From contig NZ_BANS01000028.1 of NCBI RefSeq assembly GCF_000332995.1, positions 1 to 64,000 of the forward strand: DNA of 64,000 nucleotides, given 5' to 3'. Within the stretch, counting starts at the first letter, position 1. Each line of letters begins with the position of its first letter. Shown piece after piece: positions 35,573 through 42,392 of this stretch. The notes under the pieces are model-generated. The model was not told where the DNA came from and made no database searches. It saw only the letters and a list, made by a program, of their open reading frames with translations. Source of the DNA: Gordonia amicalis NBRC 100051 = JCM 11271. GTDB taxonomy: Bacteria > Actinomycetota > Actinomycetes > Mycobacteriales > Mycobacteriaceae. A program made the position numbers and the translations under genes.

Positions 35573-36217
35573 CTACCCGGATCTGACCGCGCTGAGCAGG
35601 GCGTCGTCGAGTGAAGCGCGCACCAGGGCGGCGGCGAGGACCTCGGGCCTGCCGCCGGCGAGGTCGGCGAGCCGCCCGGGGTCGCCGGGAAGACCGAGGT
35701 CCTTGGCGGCGTCGAGGGCCCGTCGGTCGAAACGCGGTGCGACCCAGCCCCACACGGACTGCACTTCGCGCAGGAAGATCTCGGCGCCGACCGGACCTAT
35801 GCCGGTGAACTCCTGCAGCAGTTTCGCGGCCTTGTCCGGGTCGGAGTCGGCCTTCTCGGCGAGTTCGCGGAGATCGCCGTGATAGTCGTCGAGCACCTTC
35901 CGGCCGGCCTCCCCGAGCCGGGTGGCGGTGCTCTCGTCGTAGCGCTTGTAGTGTCCCCGGCCCAGGGCGTCGACGAGGCTCTGCCACGACGCCCGGGCCA
36001 TCTTCTCCGGGGTCCGGTACCCGGACGAGAACAGTTCGCGAGCTGCGGCGACCGCGATCTCGGCGGAGATCCGCGTGCTCAGCAGGAGGGACAGGACGAG
36101 CAGCTCGAACAGTGGCGACGGGGTGTCCTTCAGCGTGATCCCCGCGTCGTCGGCGTAGGTGCGGCCGGCTCGCTCGAGCAGGGCCTGCACGGTGTCGTCG
36201 GTGTCGGTATCGCTCAT
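35573..36217 (-). CDS. endonuclease III-like HhH protein lacking catalytic residues and Fe-S ligands
   Basis: This 214-residue protein has the helical fold of HhH-GPD glycosylases, with FELLVLSLLLSTRISAEIAV and a hairpin LLQEFTGIGPVGAEIFLREV. It has no cysteine at all, so the [4Fe-4S] cluster of Nth is absent. The Lys of G-x-G-x-K is replaced (GIGPVGA), and the usual V-D-T-H region reads VAPRFDRR. It is probably not a standard glycosylase; it may bind DNA or use another chemistry. It precedes corA on the same strand, with its stop at 35573 followed by 117 bases without a gene. Confidence 0.77.
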   Translation of the reverse strand: MSDTDTDDTVQALLERAGRTYADDAGITLKDTPSPLFELLVLSLLLSTRISAEIAVAAARELFSSGYRTPEKMARASWQSLVDALGRGHYKRYDESTATRLGEAGRKVLDDYHGDLRELAEKADSDPDKAAKLLQEFTGIGPVGAEIFLREVQSVWGWVAPRFDRRALDAAKDLGLPGDPGRLADLAGGRPEVLAAALVRASLDDALLSAVRSG

Positions 36218-36256
36218 GGTCTTGCGACTACCCGAGGTGGCGATCGGGCAATCACC

Positions 36257-37345
36257 TCATAGCCAGTGGCTGCGCCGGAAGACCACGAACAGCAAACCGC
36301 ACACCGCCACCAACACGCCGAGGACAAGCGGATAACCCCACGGCTGATGCAGTTCGGGCATGTGGTCGAAGTTCATGCCGTAGATCCCGGCGACCATCGT
36401 CGGAACCGCGGCGATCGCAACCCAAGCGGAGATCTTGCGCATGTCGGTGGTCTGCTGGATGCCCACCTTCGCGGCGCCGGCCTGCAGCAGGGAGTTCAGC
36501 AGATCGTCGTATTCAAGCACCCGGTCGATGACGGTGGTGAGATGGTCGTCGACGTCGCGGAGGTGCCGGCGAACCTCCTTGGGCACCAGCGGGTTTCCGC
36601 CGGCGGTCAACATCCGCAATGGTTCGGACAGCGGGGTGACGGCGCGTCGGAGTTCGAGGACCTCGCGCCGCAGCAGATAGACCGGGTCGATGTCGAGCCA
36701 GCGATTCTGCCGGCTGAACACCGACTCCTCGATCGCCACGATGTCGACGTCCATGCGTTCGGTCACGGCGAGATAGCTATCGACGACCTTGTCGGCCACG
36801 GCGTGCAGCACGGCGGTCGGGCCGAGCGCGAGCCGTTCGGGGCGGCTCTCGAGATTCCGCCGCATCCCCGACAGTTCGGTGTGCTCGCCGTGCCGCACCG
36901 TGAGGACGAAGTCGGGTCCGGCGAAGACCATGATCTCGCCGGTCTCCACGACCTCGCTGGCCTTCGCCATCGACTCGTGTTCGACGTACTGCACGGTCCG
37001 CAGCACCAGGAACTGCGTGTCGTCGTAGACCTCGAGTTTCGGCCGCTGGTGCGCGTGCACGGCGTCCTCGACGACGAGCTCGTGCAGACCGAAGGTCGTG
37101 CCCACATCGGCCATCTGGGAGTCGTCGGGGGAATGCAACCCGACCCACACGAAGCCCTCACCCGATTCACGAACCTGAGCCAGTGCGTCGCGGTAACCGA
37201 TGCGACCCGGCCGGCGGTGGCCGTCGACATAGACCGCGCAGTCGACGACCGCGCGTGCCGCGGGTACCGGGATCTTCCTCGGCGAGGCGTGTGCGTCCCG
37301 ACGCGGCGGGAGGCCACGCGGACCGGATTTGGGGATCGTCGCCAC
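36257..37345 (-). CDS. corA: CorA-family divalent cation channel
   Basis: This 362-residue CorA magnesium/cobalt transporter has a large cytosolic N-domain (about 30-290). Two C-terminal helices follow (AWVAIAAVPTMVAGIYGMNF and GYPLVLGVLVAVCGLLFVVF), with the selectivity motif YGMNFDHMPE in the loop and a basic C-terminus FRRSHWL. It assembles as a pentameric channel. GTG start at 37343-37345. Corresponds in position to Rv1239c, the gene after sugC in mycobacteria; here about 5 kb of other genes are inserted between. Confidence 0.93.
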   Translation of the reverse strand: MATIPKSGPRGLPPRRDAHASPRKIPVPAARAVVDCAVYVDGHRRPGRIGYRDALAQVRESGEGFVWVGLHSPDDSQMADVGTTFGLHELVVEDAVHAHQRPKLEVYDDTQFLVLRTVQYVEHESMAKASEVVETGEIMVFAGPDFVLTVRHGEHTELSGMRRNLESRPERLALGPTAVLHAVADKVVDSYLAVTERMDVDIVAIEESVFSRQNRWLDIDPVYLLRREVLELRRAVTPLSEPLRMLTAGGNPLVPKEVRRHLRDVDDHLTTVIDRVLEYDDLLNSLLQAGAAKVGIQQTTDMRKISAWVAIAAVPTMVAGIYGMNFDHMPELHQPWGYPLVLGVLVAVCGLLFVVFRRSHWL

Positions 37346-37452
37346 GTCTGCCGATGGTACGCGCGGGGATTGCCTCGTTCCCGCCTATGGGATCTCGGCC
37401 GTGCCGCCGAGGGCGTCTGAACCGGGAGGCGCACAGCAGATACGGTGGCACC

Positions 37453-38427
37453 GTGCGTAAACGTCTCGTCCGCAAGCGTCTCGTGGTGGTCACCGGGCTG
37501 ATCGTGGCACTGGCCGTCGTCCTCGCCGGGTGCGGGGACGAAGCCGCGTCGCCACCGCGGGGCATCGTGATCGGCTCGTCGGACGACGCGGCCATGCGGG
37601 TGATGGCCGAGGTGTACGCGGGTGCACTGCGCAACGCGGGTTCCGTCGTGTCCGCCGACCGGCTTCGCGGTGACGACGCGACGCTGCTCGACGAGATGGA
37701 TCGCGCCGACCTGGACCTCTTCCCGGCCTTCACCGGGGACCTGCTGACGATGCTCGCCCCGTCGTCGACCGCGGTCGGCGCCGAGGACGTCTACGTGGAG
37801 CTGAACCGATCACTGCCGCAAGGTGTTTCGGTGGGCGACGAGACGCCGGTCTCCGGCGCACCGCAGATCTTCGTGTCGACGGCCCTCGCCGGCAGCGTGG
37901 GCGCCACCGGCCTCGACGACTGCGCACTGCTACCGGCCGGACTCCCGGTCGTCGCCACCTCCGACCCCGATCCGGCGACGCTCAACGCGTTCACCTCGGC
38001 CGGGTGCCGACTCGGACCCGTGGAAACGGTCGACACCACCGATCAGGTCCTGCGGCGCGCAGCCGACGGCAACGCGGTCGGTCTCCTCACGCCTCTCGAC
38101 ATCGCCGGGGAGGACGCCGAGGGCGCATCGTCCGACGTCCAGGCACTACGCAACTCGGAAGGCGGCGGCGACACCCCCGACAACGCGCCGGACGGGGGCG
38201 AGGCGAGTACCGAGCGCGAGCCCGCCGCCGAACAGACCGGACCGCGCGCCGAGGTGCTCGTGCCCGTGTTCCGGTCGGCCGCACTCAACCGCGATCAGGT
38301 CAAGACCATGAACAAGGTCGCCGGCGAGATCACCACCGCCGACCTCGCCACGATGTCGGGCGAGGTCGAGACCGGCAGCGATCCGCGGGACGTCGCGCTC
38401 GAGTGGCTGGCCGAACACGGCCTGTAG
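37453..38427 (+). CDS. OpuAC/ProX-type osmoprotectant-binding lipoprotein
   Basis: This 324-residue lipoprotein has a basic N-terminus, a hydrophobic segment and the lipobox VLAGCG. The binding domain resembles glycine betaine/choline receptors (GIVIGSSDDAAMRVMAEVYAG, DLFPAFTGDLLTML, MNKVAGEITTADLATMSGEV). A Glu/Gly/Pro-rich insert of about 30 residues interrupts the domain late. No permease or ATPase gene lies beside it, so it is an orphan receptor or serves a transporter encoded elsewhere. GTG start at 37453; divergent from corA. Confidence 0.83.
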   Translation: MRKRLVRKRLVVVTGLIVALAVVLAGCGDEAASPPRGIVIGSSDDAAMRVMAEVYAGALRNAGSVVSADRLRGDDATLLDEMDRADLDLFPAFTGDLLTMLAPSSTAVGAEDVYVELNRSLPQGVSVGDETPVSGAPQIFVSTALAGSVGATGLDDCALLPAGLPVVATSDPDPATLNAFTSAGCRLGPVETVDTTDQVLRRAADGNAVGLLTPLDIAGEDAEGASSDVQALRNSEGGGDTPDNAPDGGEASTEREPAAEQTGPRAEVLVPVFRSAALNRDQVKTMNKVAGEITTADLATMSGEVETGSDPRDVALEWLAEHGL

Positions 38428-38431
38428 CTGC

Positions 38432-39262
38432 TCAGTCCGCCTTCGAGAGCGCCCAGCCGGTGACCTTCGCCGAGACCCACTGGTACTTCGATGCGACGAT
38501 GCGCACCGCGAGATCGAGGATCTTCGCATCGGCTCCGACGAGGATGCGCGCCTTGTTCTTCCGCACGCCCTCGATGATCACGTCGGCGGCGTCCGCACTC
38601 GACATGCGCGCGAGGTAACGGTCGAAGAAGGCGGCGGTCGCCTTCTGGTCGTGGTCGCCGGAGACGGTGGCGTTGCGGGCGATCGCGGTCTTGATTCCGC
38701 CCGGGTGCACACAGCTCACCTGGACCGGGTGCTTGGCGATGATCATCTCCTGGCGCAGGGCCTCGGTGAAGCCGCGGACGGCGAACTTCGCCGAGTTGTA
38801 CGCGGCCTGACCGGGTTCGGCGAGGAGGCCGAACAGCGACGAGGTGTTGACGATGTGGCCGTCGCCGGAGGCGATGAGGTACGGCAGGAACGCCTTGGTG
38901 CCGTTGACGACTCCCCAGTAGTCGACATCCATGACGCGCTCGATGTCCTTGAACTCGGTGCGTTCGATCTCGCCGTGATGTGCGATGCCGGCGTTGTTGA
39001 AGACCACGTTGACCACGCCGAAACGGTCCTTGACGGTGTCGGCGTAGGTCAGCACGGCCTCCCGCTCGGCGACGTTGAGCAGCTGCGAATGCACTTCTGC
39101 TCCGGCCGCTTTCACGAGACGCTCGGTTTCGGCCAGGCCGTCGGGCGTGACGTCGGAGATGGCGAGGCGTGCACCCTGCCGGGCGAGTTTGACCGCGATG
39201 TCGCGGCCCATGCCCGAACCGGCGCCGGTGATGACCACGACCTTGTCGCGAAAGTCCTTCAT
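38432..39262 (-). CDS. short-chain dehydrogenase/reductase
   Basis: This 276-residue classical SDR has T-G-A-G-S-G-M-G near residue 12, NNAG, the active-site Ser in NTSSLFG and Y-x3-K in AAYNSAKFAVRG. It lies 46 bases after the monooxygenase gene and is likely co-transcribed with it: an alcohol/ketone pair in which the SDR could supply the ketone for Baeyer-Villiger oxidation. The ATG at 39260-39262 follows GAGGAGA. The open frame continues upstream but overlaps the previous gene's end in a low-complexity frame, so it is rejected. Confidence 0.92.
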   Translation of the reverse strand: MKDFRDKVVVITGAGSGMGRDIAVKLARQGARLAISDVTPDGLAETERLVKAAGAEVHSQLLNVAEREAVLTYADTVKDRFGVVNVVFNNAGIAHHGEIERTEFKDIERVMDVDYWGVVNGTKAFLPYLIASGDGHIVNTSSLFGLLAEPGQAAYNSAKFAVRGFTEALRQEMIIAKHPVQVSCVHPGGIKTAIARNATVSGDHDQKATAAFFDRYLARMSSADAADVIIEGVRKNKARILVGADAKILDLAVRIVASKYQWVSAKVTGWALSKAD

Positions 39263-39308
39263 GAGTTGTCTCCTCGAGATGGTGTCGAAGTGGCGGGGGG
39301 TCGAACGC

Positions 39309-40865
39309 TCAGGCGTTGACGGCCGCCGGCTGGTCGGTCTTCGACTCGTCGCCGTGGTCCGGGGTGGAGGTCGCCGGGCGTCGTGCGCCGCGGGTGACAT
39401 CGTATGCGGCGATGTCGAACCGGCGGGTCGTGTTGCGGAAGGCGAAGGTGAATCCGGGCCACAGCGTGGTGATGTTGCCGTTGGCGTCCTTGTACCAGGA
39501 GGCGCAGCCGCCGTTGACCCACACGCTGTTGCGCAGCTTGTGCTGGATGCCCGCGTTGAACTCCTGCTGTGCGGACAGCTTCACCTCGGTGCGGGTGATC
39601 CCCTGCGACCGAACGGTTTTGAGGTAGTCGACGAGGTAATTCAGCTGCGACTCGATCATGTACACCATCGAGGTGTGGCCGAGGCCGGTCGACGGCCCGA
39701 CCATCAGCATCATGTTCGGGAAACCGTGGACGAACGAGCCCTTGTAGCCCTGCATGCCGATCTCGGCCCAGACGTCGGCCAGGCTGCGCTGGTCCTTGCC
39801 GACGATCTTGTCGAAGACGGGGGAGTCGGTGACGTGGAATCCGGTGGCGACGACGATGACGTCGACCTCGCGGGTCGTCCCGTCCTTGGCGACGACCCCG
39901 GTGGGGGTGATGCGCTCGATCCCGTCGGTGATGAGGTCGACGTTGGGGCGGGCGAGGGCGGGATACCAGTCGTTGGACCGCAGGATGCGCTTGCATCCCA
40001 CCTGGAAGGTGGGGGTGGCCTTACGGCGCAGCTCGGCGTCGCGACCGATGCCCCGCGCGATGTTGGCGCGGCAGAGCAGTTCGACGGGCTTGAGCGCGGT
40101 GGGGGAGTAGGTCAGGCCGAAGGCGATGACCTCGTTGGCGGCATAGATCCCGCCGCGGACGGCCGACTGGTAGCCCGGGACGTTCTTGTACGCCCAGTGC
40201 TCGAGCTTGGTGTACGCGCGTTCGGTACGGGGGACGATCCACGGTGCGGTGCGCTGGTAGACGTCGAGGCGCGAGGTCACCTTGGCCAGCTCCGGGACCA
40301 GCTGGATGGCCGAGGCGCCGGTGCCGATGACCGCGACGCGCTGTCCGGTGAAGTCGTGGTCGTTGTCCCAGCGGGCCGAGTGGACGATCTTGCCCTCGAA
40401 GGATTCGATGCCCTCGATGTCGGGGAGGTTCGGCTCGCAGAGCGGTCCGACGCCGCCGATGAGGACGCGGGCGCGGACCTGTTCGGTGGTGCCGTCGCGC
40501 TCGGTGTCGATGATCCAGCGTCCCTCGTCCTCGTTCCACGCGGCGTTGGTGACCTCGGTGCCGAAGCGTGACCGGGCCGCGATGTCGTGACGAGCCGCGA
40601 CATCGTTGATGTACGCATGGATCTCCGGCTGGTGCGAGTACGACCGCGACCAGGTCGGGTTCTTCGCGAACGAGTAGGAGTACAGCTGCGACGGCACGTC
40701 GCAAGCGGCGCCGGGGTAGGTGTTGTCGCGCCAGGTGCCGCCGAAGTCGCGGCCTCGATCGAGGAGCACGAAGTCGTCGAATCCGTGCTGCCTCATCCGG
40801 ATGGCGGCACCCAGCCCCGAGAAGCCGGCCCCGATGATGGCGATCTCTACATCGTTCGTTGTCAT
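39309..40865 (-). CDS. Baeyer-Villiger-type flavin monooxygenase
   Basis: This 518-residue FAD/NADPH monooxygenase inserts oxygen next to a ketone carbonyl. It has the FAD motif IIGAGFSGLGAAIRM, the NADPH motif VIGTGASAIQLVPEL and the type I fingerprint FEGKIVHSARWD (F-x-G-x3-H-x3-W-D), followed by VIVVATGFHVTDSP. The ATG at 40863-40865 is probably leaderless: a TTGACA/TATGGT promoter ends 6 bases upstream. The operon with SDR and divergent TetR suggests regulated catabolism of a ketone, lipid or xenobiotic. The substrate is unknown. Confidence 0.93.
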   Translation of the reverse strand: MTTNDVEIAIIGAGFSGLGAAIRMRQHGFDDFVLLDRGRDFGGTWRDNTYPGAACDVPSQLYSYSFAKNPTWSRSYSHQPEIHAYINDVAARHDIAARSRFGTEVTNAAWNEDEGRWIIDTERDGTTEQVRARVLIGGVGPLCEPNLPDIEGIESFEGKIVHSARWDNDHDFTGQRVAVIGTGASAIQLVPELAKVTSRLDVYQRTAPWIVPRTERAYTKLEHWAYKNVPGYQSAVRGGIYAANEVIAFGLTYSPTALKPVELLCRANIARGIGRDAELRRKATPTFQVGCKRILRSNDWYPALARPNVDLITDGIERITPTGVVAKDGTTREVDVIVVATGFHVTDSPVFDKIVGKDQRSLADVWAEIGMQGYKGSFVHGFPNMMLMVGPSTGLGHTSMVYMIESQLNYLVDYLKTVRSQGITRTEVKLSAQQEFNAGIQHKLRNSVWVNGGCASWYKDANGNITTLWPGFTFAFRNTTRRFDIAAYDVTRGARRPATSTPDHGDESKTDQPAAVNA

Positions 40866-40871
40866 GGTGCC

Positions 40872-40901
40872 ACCATAGGGGTGATACTGAACACGTGTCA
40901 A
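40872..40901 (-). promoter_or_regulatory. promoter of the monooxygenase-SDR operon
   Basis: On the minus strand, TTGACA (40896-40901) and TATGGT (40872-40877) are 18 bases apart. The monooxygenase ATG begins about 7 bases after the -10 element, so the mRNA is probably leaderless. The -35 element overlaps the TetR operator at 40885-40903. Confidence 0.55.
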
Positions 40902-40924
40902 TAGTTATTGAACAAGCCTCAATA
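40885..40924. promoter_or_regulatory. tandem 19-bp TetR operators
   Basis: Two copies of TAYTGA-N7-TCAATA: TACTGAACACGTGTCAATA (40885-40903) and TATTGAACAAGCCTCAATA (40906-40924). Each is an inverted repeat with 6-base arms (one mismatch in the first). Their starts are 21 bases apart, two helical turns. They sit between the divergent monooxygenase and TetR starts and overlap the promoter elements of both, the expected site of an autoregulated TetR repressor. Confidence 0.7.
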
Positions 40925-40934
40925 GGGGTAGTCT
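40908..40934 (+). promoter_or_regulatory. candidate tetR promoter
   Basis: TTGAAC (40908-40913) and TAGTCT (40929-40934) with a 15-base spacer, 6 bases before the TetR GTG, so the mRNA may be leaderless. It overlaps the second operator. Confidence 0.35.
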
Positions 40935-40940
40935 GACCGG

Positions 40941-41597
40941 GTGACCAGTAGAGGAACGGCTGCCACGCCGGTGATCGAGGACAAGCCGACCGCGTCCAAG
41001 CGCACCCGGATGAGTCCCGAGGCCCGTCGCGATCAGCTCCTCGAGTTCGGTCTGGAGATGGTCCGGGATCGACCCCTCGACGAGATCACCATCGACGCCA
41101 TCGCCGACGCGGCCGGGGTGTCGCGGGCGCTGCTGTTCCACTATTTCGCGTCCAAGCAGGACTATCACGTCGCGATCGCCCAGGCGCAGGCCGACCGGAT
41201 GCTGGCCTGCACCGAACCGGACGAATCCCTCGGCGACCCGATCGCCATCCTGACCGCATCCATGGCGGCCTTCGTGGACTTCGTCAGCGAGAACCGTTCG
41301 GCGTACACAGCTCTCATCCGCGGGGCGTCGAGCTCGGACCCCGCGATGCGCGACGTCTTCGACCGCACCCGGGAGGTCATGGTCGGCCGCGTTCTCGATC
41401 ACGCGCCGGCTTTCGGTGTGGAGGTCACCCCGACGGTGGTGCTGAGCGTCCACGGCTGGGTCGCCTTCGTCGAGGAGACGACGATCCGCTGGCTGACCTC
41501 GCCCACGGTCACCCGTGAGCAGCTCCTCGGCCTGATCACCGCGGCGCTGCCGGCGCTCGCCGCTGCGGGCGAACAAGCCACCGGGGCCACCGGGTAG
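40941..41597 (+). CDS. TetR-family transcriptional regulator
   Basis: This 218-residue regulator has a helix-turn-helix of the TetR type (about 40-70; ITIDAIADAAGVSRALLFHYFASKQD, in parts) preceded by a basic, disordered N-terminus. The ligand domain is all helical (AILTASMAAFVDFVSENRSAY). It is divergent from the monooxygenase gene, and the operator pair between them implies it represses both itself and that operon, with a substrate-like inducer. GTG start at 40941. Confidence 0.92.
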   Translation: MTSRGTAATPVIEDKPTASKRTRMSPEARRDQLLEFGLEMVRDRPLDEITIDAIADAAGVSRALLFHYFASKQDYHVAIAQAQADRMLACTEPDESLGDPIAILTASMAAFVDFVSENRSAYTALIRGASSSDPAMRDVFDRTREVMVGRVLDHAPAFGVEVTPTVVLSVHGWVAFVEETTIRWLTSPTVTREQLLGLITAALPALAAAGEQATGATG

Positions 41598-41604
41598 CAA
41601 CGTG

Positions 41605-42084
41605 TCAGGCGGCCGGGCCGCCGGCCGGGTTGACGGTTCCCGTCGCGGGCCGCACATCGCGGTTGCGTAGGAGGAGGCCGACCGCGATCATCCCGACCCC
41701 GAGAACGAAGTGCAGCCAGTTGTCGGCGGTGTTCACCGGGACGAAGTTGGCGCCGCTGTCCTGGTCGATGACCAGACCGTAGACCCAGAGCACGAGGTAG
41801 ATGGCACCGCCGGCAACCAGATAGAGGAACGCGGTGGCCACCGTGCGGGCCAGGAGTATCCCCGCCACGCCGAACAACAGGTGGACGATGTTGTGCAGGA
41901 TCGACACCTGGAAGATGCCGAGCAGAGCGGCCTCGGAATGATGACCCGCGAACGTCAGCGTGTCGTAGTCCGTGGTGATACCCGGGATGAAGCCCAGGAT
42001 TCCGACGAGCAGGAAGACCGCGCCGACGACGAGCGCCGCGGTCCGGATGGGTGAACGAGTGACCCGGGCATTCGTGGATGACAT
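41605..42084 (-). CDS. DUF4383 four-helix membrane protein
   Basis: This 159-residue membrane protein has four helices (AALVVGAVFLLVGILGFIPG; SILHNIVHLLFGVAGILLA; FLYLVAGGAIYLVLWVYGLV; WLHFVLGVGMIAVGLLL). The conserved SILHNIVHLLFG and NWLHFVLG motifs with His residues inside helices are characteristic of DUF4383. Function unknown. It is convergent with tetR (7-base gap) and its start faces the fusion glycosyltransferase across 308 bases. Confidence 0.85.
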   Translation of the reverse strand: MSSTNARVTRSPIRTAALVVGAVFLLVGILGFIPGITTDYDTLTFAGHHSEAALLGIFQVSILHNIVHLLFGVAGILLARTVATAFLYLVAGGAIYLVLWVYGLVIDQDSGANFVPVNTADNWLHFVLGVGMIAVGLLLRNRDVRPATGTVNPAGGPAA

Positions 42085-42392
42085 GAGAATCGACCTCCGA
42101 GGATTTCTGCGGATGCCGCGGCACGGTCTCGACCACGCTCTGATCTGTGTAGCCGGTAATAACCCTCACGATCGGTTCCAAACCTGCGGTTGTGCACACG
42201 CCCGGATACTGTCGGTCCCGGGATTGTTCACCGTTGTGAACGGTCGCCTGCCGACCCCCGATGTCGGGAGGTGGCCCATCCACGACGATGAGCTGCTGTG
42301 ACGTTGCTGTCCACCACCTGACACGGTCGGGACGAAAGGTCTTGCTATATGCCAATGCCGGAGAACGCCGAGGTTCGACGCGGGGTGCCAGG
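42085..42392. promoter_or_regulatory. divergent control region of DUF4383 and the fusion glycosyltransferase
   Basis: This 308-base region has no gene. GTTCACCGTTGTGAAC (42226-42241) is an inverted repeat with 6-base arms and a 4-base spacer, possibly an operator. TTGCTATATG (42342-42351) contains an extended -10 (TG-N-TATATG), with transcription expected near 42358, about 35 bases before the ATG at 42393. Confidence 0.4.
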
